Shown: one piece after another, positions 22,379 to 27,830 of the stretch
Layout of the letters: each line of letters opens with the position of its first letter
Numbering within the stretch: position 1 is the stretch's first letter
Origin: an uncultured SAR86 cluster bacterium
GTDB lineage: Bacteria > Pseudomonadota > Gammaproteobacteria > Magnimaribacterales > D2472
Reading direction: 5' to 3'
Assembly: GCA_902593675.1 (NCBI GenBank)
Contig: CACJJI010000003.1
Span: 124,001 to 188,000 of the forward strand
DNA length: 64,000 nt
The notes under the pieces: generated by a model
What the model was told of the DNA's origin: nothing
Seen by the model: only the letters and a program-made list of their open reading frames with translations
Databases searched by the model: none
Program-made: the position numbers and the translations under genes

Positions 22379-22400
22379 CATGATCACGACAAGACGAAAA

Positions 22401-22419
22401 CAATCCTTCACTGTAGAAT
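22401..22419 (+). repeat. Module boundary R3: direct repeat of R2 after the sulfotransferases
   Basis: CAATCCTTCACTGTAGAAT matches CAATCCGTTACAGTAGAAT at 20850-20868 in 16 of 19 positions. It reads Q-S-F-T-V-E without a stop. R2 and R3 exactly bracket the two sulfotransferase genes. Confidence 0.55.
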
Positions 22420-22449
22420 ACTTTATGATTCGTATTGATAAAAAGTAAA

Positions 22450-22815
22450 ATGGATTATTGGTTACTGATGATTGCGGCTTTCCTTTCTTTGGCAGGAATG
22501 TTGTTTCATGGGTTCATCGGGGGAAAAATTTATATTAGCAATGTAAATGATAGCGATATGGAGGCATTAACAAAATCGTTAAGCATTGTTTCTTGGCATG
22601 TGTTCACCATCTTTCTTTTTATAAGTGCTTTAACTTTAATTTATATAGCCTATAACCCAGAATTTGCTATAGCTGCATATCCGGTAATTGGCATCAACCT
22701 TTTAGGCTCGCTTTTATTTATTTTTCTTGGTTTGGGAAGACATAGAGCTTTATTAAGAATGCCAGGTGCTTTTCTAATGGGTATTACGGCATTGCTTGCT
22801 TGGCTGGGAATATGA
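22450..22815 (+). CDS. Four-helix membrane protein, unknown function (module 4)
   Basis: From the ATG at 22450 the product is 121 residues (a TTG 15 bases upstream would add five). It has about four hydrophobic segments (MDYWLLMIAAFLSLAGMLFHG, IVSWHVFTIFLFISALTL, and two near the C-terminus). I recognise no motif. Composition returns to the AT-rich background. It is the sole gene between boundaries R3 and R3b. Confidence 0.65.
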   Translation: MDYWLLMIAAFLSLAGMLFHGFIGGKIYISNVNDSDMEALTKSLSIVSWHVFTIFLFISALTLIYIAYNPEFAIAAYPVIGINLLGSLLFIFLGLGRHRALLRMPGAFLMGITALLAWLGI

Positions 22816-22868
22816 TGGAGCTCAAAGGGTTATATCTATTGGAAAATCCCCCAATACGAAACTTAAAC

Positions 22869-22889
22869 AACTCCATAACAGCGGAATAA
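22869..22889 (+). repeat. Module boundary R3b: degenerate glmS-tail copy
   Basis: The bases read N-S-I-T-A-E-stop, similar to the GlmS ending SVTVE-stop, in the short gap between two small membrane protein genes. The match is weaker than R1 and R2 and is supported mostly by its position. Confidence 0.35.
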
Positions 22890-22895
22890 ATCATA

Positions 22896-23183
22896 ATGGA
22901 AATAAACTGGATAGCAGTCGGTTGGATTATAGACATGACCCTTAATGGTTTAGTGTGGCTCATTATCGCAGCCTTTTCTTTATTATTAATTGACATGACT
23001 GACTCATGGACAAGAAAAGCTATTAAATGGATGGATATAGCTGATAAACAGATAAGAAAATTTATAGATAACTTATTTGAATGGATTGAAAAGAGGAATC
23101 TTAAAATAATCAGCAGCATTATATTGTTAATCATCTTTGGTATTCTTGCTCAACTAGGAATAATACCTAAGCTGATAACTTAA
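22896..23183 (+). CDS. Small membrane protein, unknown function (module 5)
   Basis: The 95-residue product has an N-terminal hydrophobic segment (about 6-32), a charged amphipathic middle with several Trp and Lys, and a C-terminal hydrophobic segment (about 72-90). No family is recognised. The gene starts 6 bases after the degenerate glmS-tail copy R3b and is followed by another small gene. Confidence 0.6.
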   Translation: MEINWIAVGWIIDMTLNGLVWLIIAAFSLLLIDMTDSWTRKAIKWMDIADKQIRKFIDNLFEWIEKRNLKIISSIILLIIFGILAQLGIIPKLIT

Positions 23184-23204
23184 TATAAAAGGACATTCAA
23201 AATC

Positions 23205-23399
23205 GTGATTTGCATCAAGACAGAAATCCCAAAAGAAATCTGCGAAATAGATGATGAACTAAAAGCAATCTATCATTCACAGGATACTGTTTGCATATGG
23301 GTCTTCAAATCTAGAGAAGACAGAAATAATTTTATGAACGATACTGTTGGTATGAATAAGGAAGAGAGAGAACAATATTTTTCAGATAATTATGGATAA
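23205..23399 (+). CDS. Small soluble protein, unknown function (module 5)
   Basis: The 64-residue acidic product (starting GTG at 23205, V/MICIKTEIPKEICEID) has no membrane segment and ends EEREQYFSDNYG. AAAGGACA 13 bases upstream is a plausible ribosome site. I do not recognise it. It lies between the 95-residue membrane protein and boundary R4, and the two probably form one unit. Confidence 0.55.
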   Translation: MICIKTEIPKEICEIDDELKAIYHSQDTVCIWVFKSREDRNNFMNDTVGMNKEEREQYFSDNYG

Positions 23400-23408
23400 A
23401 ATACTAAG

Positions 23409-23455
23409 TCACTGTTTAAAAACACTCTGTCAGGTGGAGTAAAATAAAACAGTGA
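23409..23455 (+). repeat. Module boundary R4: glmS-tail copy inside a 9-bp inverted repeat
   Basis: TCACTGTTT (23409-23417) and AAACAGTGA (23447-23455) are perfect reverse complements. Between them TCTGTCAGGTGGAGTAA (23426-23442) matches the native glmS end apart from one missing base and a synonymous change. The right arm contains the GTG start of the GFA-family gene. Confidence 0.6.
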
Positions 23456-23817
23456 ATAATATAATAGAGGGCGGATGTTTTTGTGGCTCAGTTCGCTATA
23501 GTTTTGAGCTCAACAATTACCCTTCTTCAAATTGCCATTGTTCCATGTGCAGGCGTATTTCAGGAGCTGCTTTTGTTTCTTGGATGGCTGTTCCAAGGGC
23601 TTGTTTTGAATACACCAAAGAGGATCCTAAAAAATTAATTTCCTCTTCTCATGGAGCTAGATATTTTTGCCAAGAATGCGGGACTCCCCTAGCTTGTGCT
23701 CTTGATGAAGATCAAAAAAATATTTATATCACCATTTGTAGTCTAGATGAACCACAAGAATTTGAGCCAAAAGGTGATATCTATGTTGAAGATATGCTTG
23801 ATTGGATAGAAAAATAA
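23452..23817 (+). CDS. GFA-family protein (glutathione-dependent formaldehyde-activating enzyme fold)
   Basis: Zinc-binding Mss4-like protein; some relatives bind glutathione-formaldehyde adducts, but most are uncharacterised. The 121-residue product has the cysteine pattern GGCFCGSVRY (Cys9, Cys11), NCHCSMCRR (about 28-34) and FCQECGTPL (about 73-81), which is the family's zinc-site arrangement, with SGAAFVSW after the second group. The start is GTG at 23452, inside the right arm of boundary repeat R4, so its 5' region was shaped by the repeat. Confidence 0.85.
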   Translation: MNNIIEGGCFCGSVRYSFELNNYPSSNCHCSMCRRISGAAFVSWMAVPRACFEYTKEDPKKLISSSHGARYFCQECGTPLACALDEDQKNIYITICSLDEPQEFEPKGDIYVEDMLDWIEK

Positions 23818-23827
23818 AGGAAAACCA

Positions 23828-24226
23828 ATGGAAAAATTTTTAATTACAACTGGAAGAATATTGCTTGGCTTATATTTTTTATATCCCGGAATTACAAAAA
23901 TTCCGCGCTATGATTTTATGCTTGAATATATGGCTCTTCACAATGTACCTCTTGTAAACATTCTGTTGCCAATAACCATTGTATTGCAGATAGCGCTAGG
24001 GTTGATGCTCATCACTGGATATCGCATCAAGGAACCGGCAATAATCCTTGCAGCTTTAACCATATTCATAAACTTCGGAATGCATGATTTTTGGAACGAA
24101 TACCCCAACACAGATGCTGGTAGAGAAATGCAAAATTTTGTTAAAAACCTAGGGATTTTTGCTGGGTTGCTTGTATTAAGTGCAAGCCATAATATTAGCC
24201 AATGGAGGCTCTTTAATAACCTCTGA
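23828..24226 (+). CDS. DoxX family membrane protein
   Basis: Four-helix membrane protein of 132 residues. The opening TTGRILLGLYFLYPGITKIPRYD and later LQIALGLMLITGYRIKEPA match the DoxX/DoxD family, whose members are often linked to thiol or redox stress. It begins 10 bases after the GFA-family gene with AAAGGAAAA upstream, so the two are probably co-transcribed. The exact role is unknown. Confidence 0.8.
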   Translation: MEKFLITTGRILLGLYFLYPGITKIPRYDFMLEYMALHNVPLVNILLPITIVLQIALGLMLITGYRIKEPAIILAALTIFINFGMHDFWNEYPNTDAGREMQNFVKNLGIFAGLLVLSASHNISQWRLFNNL

Positions 24227-24236
24227 GAGAAAACAA

Positions 24237-25130
24237 ATGAAACCTTTAATATTAGATTCAGCGCTTGGCACAGAACTTGAAAACCGTGGCGAGTATCTCC
24301 CCAGCTTCAAAACCTCTATTTGGTCAGCTTATTCCTTAATACATAATCCAGAAGTTATTAAACAAATTCATATTGATAATATAGAAGCCGGTGCAGATGT
24401 TATTACTACATCAAACTATCAAGCTACTCCTGAATTGTTAAAACGTGAGCCGTCAGCCCCCCCGTATGAAGATTTAGCAAAGCGATCGCTAGAATTATGC
24501 AAAGAAGCAGTAATTAAAACTGGAACACAAACCAAGATAGCTGGATGTTATCCTCCAATTCACGTAACTTTTAGACCAGATTTGAGTCCAAATGAAAAAA
24601 AATTAAGAAAGTTCTATGAGACATTGGGCGAAGTGTATAGAGGTGAAGTGGATGTCATTATTTGCGAGACCATGGCATCAATTTATGAAGGTATGATTGC
24701 CGCATCCACAGCAAAAAAATTCTCTGATACGGTATGGCTAAGCTGGACTACCAGAAGCAACAAGCTTAATAGGCTGCCAAGCACCGAGCTGTTAGATCTT
24801 GCAATTAGCGAGGGCCTTAAATTGGATGTTGATTGCCAATTGGTCAATTGCGTTCATGCAGATACAGCAAGCATGGCAATTGAAAAACTAAAAAAAGAAA
24901 AAAGCTTTGGGATATACGCCAACTCTTCAATCTACAAAAAAAATAAGTTAGAGGGGTTTGTGAGCGATTCAGATGAATGGCATTATCACAATCATCAACC
25001 CATCACTCCTGTTGACTACAAGGATTTTGTGATAGATTGGATTAACAGCGGGGCATCAGTAATTGGTGGGTGCTGCAGAACAACAACTGATCACATAAAA
25101 GAGATTAAAAAAGTTGTTGAAAAATTATGA
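24237..25130 (+). CDS. Homocysteine S-methyltransferase family protein
   Basis: Transfers a methyl group to homocysteine to make methionine, probably from S-methylmethionine or a related donor (MmuM-like). The 297-residue product from ATG 24237 has DSALGTELENRGEYLP at the N-terminus, a zinc-ligand region QLVNCVHA near 205, and the paired-cysteine GGCCRTTTDHI motif near the C-terminus. The frame extends upstream into the DoxX gene but that part is not conserved. A second, distinct homocysteine methyltransferase lies at 35070. Confidence 0.88.
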   Translation: MKPLILDSALGTELENRGEYLPSFKTSIWSAYSLIHNPEVIKQIHIDNIEAGADVITTSNYQATPELLKREPSAPPYEDLAKRSLELCKEAVIKTGTQTKIAGCYPPIHVTFRPDLSPNEKKLRKFYETLGEVYRGEVDVIICETMASIYEGMIAASTAKKFSDTVWLSWTTRSNKLNRLPSTELLDLAISEGLKLDVDCQLVNCVHADTASMAIEKLKKEKSFGIYANSSIYKKNKLEGFVSDSDEWHYHNHQPITPVDYKDFVIDWINSGASVIGGCCRTTTDHIKEIKKVVEKL

Positions 25131-25134
25131 GATG

Positions 25135-25150
25135 AACAATATTAATTGTT
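25135..25150. terminator. Weak AT-rich hairpin between convergent genes
   Basis: AACAAT (25135-25140) and ATTGTT (25145-25150) are perfect reverse complements around ATTA, in the 11-base gap between the convergent homocysteine methyltransferase and HXXEE genes. It has no GC pairs in quantity and no T-tract, so termination is only possible. Confidence 0.25.
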
Positions 25151-25714
25151 AGTCGCAGATTCAGCCCGATTGATCAGCACATAATACAGTGGCGTGAGCA
25201 AAACACTAAAGGCAATCACCTCAGGGCCGATAAGCTCAAACAAAGCAAATGTAATGAGGCCTCCCACAAAAAGCAAAAATAATTCTATGTAGCCTCTTAA
25301 ATACCCCTCATGATAGGCAGCTTTGATGATTAAAAAATTAATAGGCAGGTAGAGTATGGCTGCCGTTATGGCTCCAGGACTAAAGTCGTAAAAATAAAAA
25401 CTATAGAAAATATGAAAAAAGGCATTCACGACCTGAGTGGTCATCAAAAAAAACAACACTATATGGGCACTGCCTCTGTTATTTTTGATTAAGTGCACAA
25501 AGACAAATATTAAAAGAAGCGCTATTAGTCTTATCAGAACCTCTTCTGTTGGAAGGGGATTATTATCTGGAAAATAGGCAAGCCGCCACTCCCTAAAATT
25601 AAAAAGTATGTGTTCTTCAAAATGATGCAGTGCGTATATTAAAGGTCCAAGAACAATAAGATTTTTAAATTCCCTCATGGCTTTAAACAAGCTTATTTTT
25701 TTCGTTTTACCCAC
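25142..25714 (-). CDS. HXXEE domain membrane protein
   Basis: Integral membrane protein of 190 residues with about five hydrophobic segments. The N-terminal LIYALHHFEEH fits the HXXEE pattern that names this family of unknown function; further conserved-looking histidines lie in AFFHIFYSF and AAYHEGYLRG. It is the last gene of a leftward run of small membrane proteins and overlaps the 53-residue gene upstream by 22 bases. An enzymatic membrane protein with a histidine/glutamate site is possible but unproven. Confidence 0.75.
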   Translation of the reverse strand: MGKTKKISLFKAMREFKNLIVLGPLIYALHHFEEHILFNFREWRLAYFPDNNPLPTEEVLIRLIALLLIFVFVHLIKNNRGSAHIVLFFLMTTQVVNAFFHIFYSFYFYDFSPGAITAAILYLPINFLIIKAAYHEGYLRGYIELFLLFVGGLITFALFELIGPEVIAFSVLLTPLYYVLINRAESATNN

Positions 25715-25854
25715 TCAAAGGCTGCGCCAATTGCAACACCCAAAGCTATCCAAACAGGCTCATTTGTTACAACAAAAACCGCAGCGCCAATTGCTACGCC
25801 AATGCCAATCCACTCACCTTTATTAGATCTTAAATTCTCTTTGTTATCTTTCAT
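25693..25854 (-). CDS. Small glycine-rich membrane protein
   Basis: From the ATG at 25854 the product is 53 residues: a charged N-terminus (MKDNKENLRSNKGEW) and two short hydrophobic glycine-patterned stretches (IGIGVAIGAAVFVV and IALGVAIGAAFEWV) ending in VKRKK. The repeated GVAIGAA motif suggests an internal duplication or a glycine-zipper helix pair. The ATG overlaps the stop of a 26-residue ORF upstream (ATGA), so translational coupling is likely. The frame continues upstream but that part is better explained by the small ORF. Confidence 0.6.
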   Translation of the reverse strand: MKDNKENLRSNKGEWIGIGVAIGAAVFVVTNEPVWIALGVAIGAAFEWVKRKK

Positions 25855-25931
25855 TGATTGATGAACCACCAATACATAAACATAGTAAATATTACAACAA
25901 ACCACAGCATAAAATTACTATTTCTTTTCAT
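25851..25931 (-). CDS. 26-residue hydrophobic peptide
   Basis: Reading from the ATG at 25931 gives a peptide starting MKRNSNFMLWFVVIFTMF and ending WWFINQ: a basic start followed by one membrane-length hydrophobic segment. Its TGA overlaps the ATG of the next gene by 4 bases, the same coupling seen elsewhere in this genome. That arrangement is the main support; there is no recognised family. Confidence 0.45.
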   Translation of the reverse strand: MKRNSNFMLWFVVIFTMFMYWWFINQ

Positions 25932-25980
25932 ATATTTTCTCTATACCTATCATTGAATTACAAGGCTTCAAATCTCTATA

Positions 25981-26043
25981 TTAAAAGGCGAACATTCCGA
26001 TCACAGCAAAAATAAAACTCATTATTGTCACAAGCTTAATCAT
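25981..26043 (-). CDS. 20-residue hydrophobic peptide (tentative)
   Basis: ATG at 26043, five bases after the XRE regulator stops, opens a 20-codon frame of almost only hydrophobic residues (MIKLVTIMSFIFAVIGMFAF). Size is too small to judge by coding statistics; its place in a run of tiny membrane proteins is the only support. Confidence 0.25.
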   Translation of the reverse strand: MIKLVTIMSFIFAVIGMFAF

Positions 26044-26048
26044 ATGTT

Positions 26049-26261
26049 TTAAGGCAGTTTAAATAGTTCCTCAACAGTGCAATCAAGAGTTTTCGCTATC
26101 TTTAATGCCAGCACTGTGGAGGGAACATAGATGCCATTCTCAATGGCATTAATGCTTTTTCTAGAAACCTCAGCGCTTTCAGACAGTTCTTGTTGTGTTA
26201 AGCCAGAAGATTTTCGCAGGTCCTCTAAATTATTTAAAAGCTTTTCGTGGCTCTTACCCAT
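26049..26261 (-). CDS. XRE-family transcriptional regulator
   Basis: The 70-residue product is a single helix-turn-helix domain: LEDLRKSSGLTQQELSESAEVSRKSINAIENG is the Cro/C1 type motif, followed by IAKTLDCTVEELFKLP. It resembles the minimal YozG-type regulators often paired with a small membrane protein. It overlaps the 147-residue membrane protein gene by 8 bases. A long palindrome at 27589-27643, upstream of the run's first gene, is a candidate operator for it. Confidence 0.9.
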   Translation of the reverse strand: MGKSHEKLLNNLEDLRKSSGLTQQELSESAEVSRKSINAIENGIYVPSTVLALKIAKTLDCTVEELFKLP

Positions 26262-26697
26262 TTCGTGATTCTCTTAAATCACCAAGAGCAAAACAAACCA
26301 AAAGCACCCCAAAAATTAGCCATGCAAAAGCTGCGATTTGATAAATCATATTATTGGCCAGTGCAAAGCTCCAATTAGACCAATCCTGCATGGAGTATAG
26401 AACAAAAATACCAATCCCATTGATTACATACCCCGCTGTAGCAAGTTTGTAATATCTAAGCGCATTAAATTCATCATACAAAGCATTATTAGATTGTTCG
26501 TCACTTAGAAAGTAGTAAGAAAATGTTAAGTACCCAGATCCCAAGAAAACCAAAATGCCAGGAATAAACATCATGTCATGATTCATGAGGTGCCAAGCCA
26601 AACCAAAGCCAAGTAATTCAAGCAACAGGTAGGTTGCAAAAAAAACTTGAACAGCACCACATATAAAAAGCACTAAAAAACGTTTGAAAAAAGTCAT
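26254..26697 (-). CDS. Four-helix membrane protein paired with the XRE regulator
   Basis: The 147-residue product has four hydrophobic segments (about 5-30, 40-60, 85-105, 118-138) separated by short polar loops and a charged C-terminus LGDLRESRNG. It resembles DUF2178-like membrane partners found upstream of small XRE regulators, although I cannot verify the family. The 3' end overlaps the regulator start by 8 bases, implying coordinated synthesis; membrane sequestration of the regulator is a possible mechanism. Confidence 0.65.
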   Translation of the reverse strand: MTFFKRFLVLFICGAVQVFFATYLLLELLGFGLAWHLMNHDMMFIPGILVFLGSGYLTFSYYFLSDEQSNNALYDEFNALRYYKLATAGYVINGIGIFVLYSMQDWSNWSFALANNMIYQIAAFAWLIFGVLLVCFALGDLRESRNG

Positions 26698-26940
26698 TTA
26701 TTTCTCCTCAAATTCTTCAACAGCATCAGAGAGCTCTTTGGCCTCTGTATTCTCAAGTTTATCGCCTACATAATTCTCTAAAAAAGCACTAGCTAGGTAG
26801 CCTAGTCCAAAGGCAATAGCAAAACTTATTCCCCAAGAAATGTGCCATGAGTAATAAAGCACATAAAAGTTGATAAAACCAATTCCTACGCCAAGGCCCT
26901 GTGAAATTTCAGCCCAATTTTTAACTACTAATTTATTCAT
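26698..26940 (-). CDS. Small membrane protein with C-terminal acidic FEEK tail
   Basis: From ATG 26940 the product is 80 residues: MNKLVVKNWAEISQGLG, then two hydrophobic segments and an acidic C-terminal helix ELSDAVEEFEEK. That tail resembles the ends of the two upstream proteins (ELTSAVDAFEKK and NKAADNFEKR), suggesting a shared contact or a common ancestor. The frame runs further upstream without support. It abuts the 147-residue gene. Confidence 0.65.
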   Translation of the reverse strand: MNKLVVKNWAEISQGLGVGIGFINFYVLYYSWHISWGISFAIAFGLGYLASAFLENYVGDKLENTEAKELSDAVEEFEEK

Positions 26941-26950
26941 TCTCACCGTT

Positions 26951-27346
26951 TTATTTTTTTTCAAATGCATCAACAGCACTTGTAAGTTCCTGGCTCTCCC
27001 TTGGATAAAGATAGCCAGCAATAAGCTGACCCACTCCAATTGTAGTTACAAGCGCTCCAACACCTTTCAAAATTGAGCCAAGAAAAAAGACACCAAAAAG
27101 AAAAAGGCCAACGCCAGTAAAAAGCGTAACCACACCAGCTCTTCTATAATCAATTGGCTCTTTTTTTCTTTCATCAAGCATGGTTATTAAGCCCTCAAGC
27201 TTTGAAGGATCATCAATATTTTTAGATATCTCTAATATTGTTTTATTTTTATCCTTGCTTTCAAAATACAGCCAAATAAAAACTGATACAGGTATTATTA
27301 TTCCTGTCATTATTCCCAATACAGGCACTATTGTTTCTGGACCCAT
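26951..27346 (-). CDS. DUF6249-like membrane protein with C-terminal FEKK tail
   Basis: The 131-residue product has an N-terminal hydrophobic segment (IVPVLGIMTGIIIPVSVFIWLYF), a soluble middle with IDDPSKLEGLITMLDERKK, then two hydrophobic segments and the tail ELTSAVDAFEKK. The layout (membrane segment, soluble linker, two membrane segments) is like DUF6249 proteins, a tentative match. It is the second gene of the leftward run, 9 bases after the 72-residue gene. Confidence 0.65.
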   Translation of the reverse strand: MGPETIVPVLGIMTGIIIPVSVFIWLYFESKDKNKTILEISKNIDDPSKLEGLITMLDERKKEPIDYRRAGVVTLFTGVGLFLFGVFFLGSILKGVGALVTTIGVGQLIAGYLYPRESQELTSAVDAFEKK

Positions 27347-27355
27347 GATGTTCCC

Positions 27356-27574
27356 CTACCTTTTTTCGAAGTTATCAGCGGCTTTGTTAACCGCCTCAAC
27401 TTCACTTGAATGCTTGTAACCTACATACATGCAAATTAGACCTAGCCCGATAACCATTAATCCTGTGCCTTGAAATAACAATCCTAACGGATCATATAAA
27501 ACAACGCCAAATAGACTAAAGCCAAGTCCTACATACATGATTAAATTTCCCTTTTCGTTGGAAGAGTGTTTCAT
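27356..27574 (-). CDS. Small membrane protein with C-terminal FEKR tail; first gene of the run
   Basis: The 72-residue product has a polar N-terminus, two hydrophobic segments (about 12-30 and 33-50) and an acidic tail ending NKAADNFEKR. An excellent ribosome site (GGAG) precedes the ATG. It is the promoter-proximal gene of the leftward run of small membrane proteins; the palindrome 27589-27643 begins 15 bases upstream of its start. Confidence 0.65.
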   Translation of the reverse strand: MKHSSNEKGNLIMYVGLGFSLFGVVLYDPLGLLFQGTGLMVIGLGLICMYVGYKHSSEVEAVNKAADNFEKR

Positions 27575-27588
27575 TATTTTCTCCTTGC

Positions 27589-27643
27589 TAAAATGTAACG
27601 TAAACTTACCATTATTATTTTGGGAAGTAAAGGTTACATTTTA
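27589..27643. promoter_or_regulatory. Long inverted repeat, candidate operator
   Basis: The arms 27589-27610 and 27622-27643 (22 bases each, 11-base loop) match as reverse complements at 18 of 22 positions; the outer 11 (TAAAATGTAAC / GTTACATTTTA) are perfect. It lies directly upstream of the leftward small-membrane-protein run, which encodes an XRE regulator, so autoregulation by that protein is a reasonable inference. It could also affect the rightward transcript starting near 27718. Confidence 0.6.
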
Positions 27644-27717
27644 AAAAAATAAAAGAATTTTTAGATTGATAATTAGCAAGAAATGAAATAATTGTTAATT
27701 TAGTTTATATTAAGCGT

Positions 27718-27762
27718 ATGTGTGATTGCTGTAGCTGTTGTAACTGCGATTGTTGCTCATAA
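27718..27762 (+). CDS. Cysteine-rich 14-residue leader peptide (8 Cys)
   Basis: ATG at 27718 encodes MCDCCSCCNCDCCS followed by TAA: eight cysteines in 14 residues, far beyond chance. The final Cys codons lie in the left arm of a perfect 9-bp hairpin (27749-27770). The next gene, 68 bases on, is glyoxalase II, followed by a MerC-like protein. The arrangement suggests a translated leader whose ribosome stalls on Cys codons when cysteinyl-tRNA is scarce, or a metal-binding micropeptide. No ribosome site is seen; a TATATT at 27706-27711 could place the transcript start at the ATG, making it leaderless. Confidence 0.5.
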   Translation: MCDCCSCCNCDCCS

Positions 27763-27770
27763 GCAACAAT
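27749..27770 (+). promoter_or_regulatory. Hairpin overlapping the end of the Cys-rich leader
   Basis: ATTGTTGCT (27749-27757) and AGCAACAAT (27762-27770) are perfect reverse complements around CATA. The left arm contains the last two Cys codons of the leader peptide and the loop contains its stop codon region. The downstream bases are T-rich (TAAAGTCTTTCTTTT) but do not start with a U-run, so it could be an attenuator or a weak terminator. Confidence 0.5.
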
Positions 27771-27830
27771 TAAAGTCTTTCTTTTATAAGTTCTTTTTAA
27801 TGGTCTGAGCACCTCTATATCAAAAATAAA

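Larger units (their letters stand above)
19922..23446 (+). mobile_element. Array of small gene modules bounded by copies of the glmS 3' end (putative integrative cassettes)
   Basis: Between glmS and the GFA-family gene lie five modules, all genes pointing rightward: 19922-20168 (66-aa lipoprotein), 20190-20849 (membrane protein), 20871-22400 (two sulfotransferases), 22420-22871 (four-helix membrane protein) and 22890-23425 (95-aa and 64-aa proteins). Each ends in a sequence that reads as, or nearly as, SVTVE-stop in at least one frame, that is, the glmS C-terminus. Two modules also have imperfect inverted repeats at their ends. No integrase or transposase gene is in the island. The structure suggests successive integrations at glmS; it is inferred, not proven. 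Confidence 0.55.

Noticed and set aside
19922-23446. Integron cassette array with attC sites
   Set aside because: Boundaries are short (about 20-60 bp), lack the R'/R'' (GTTRRRY / RYYYAAC) core sites and the usual length, and no intI-like gene is present; their resemblance to the glmS end is a better explanation.
19922-23446. Tn7 or Tn7-like transposon
   Set aside because: No tnsABCD, tniQ or 5-bp-duplication end structure is visible; Tn7 insertion would not copy the glmS end.
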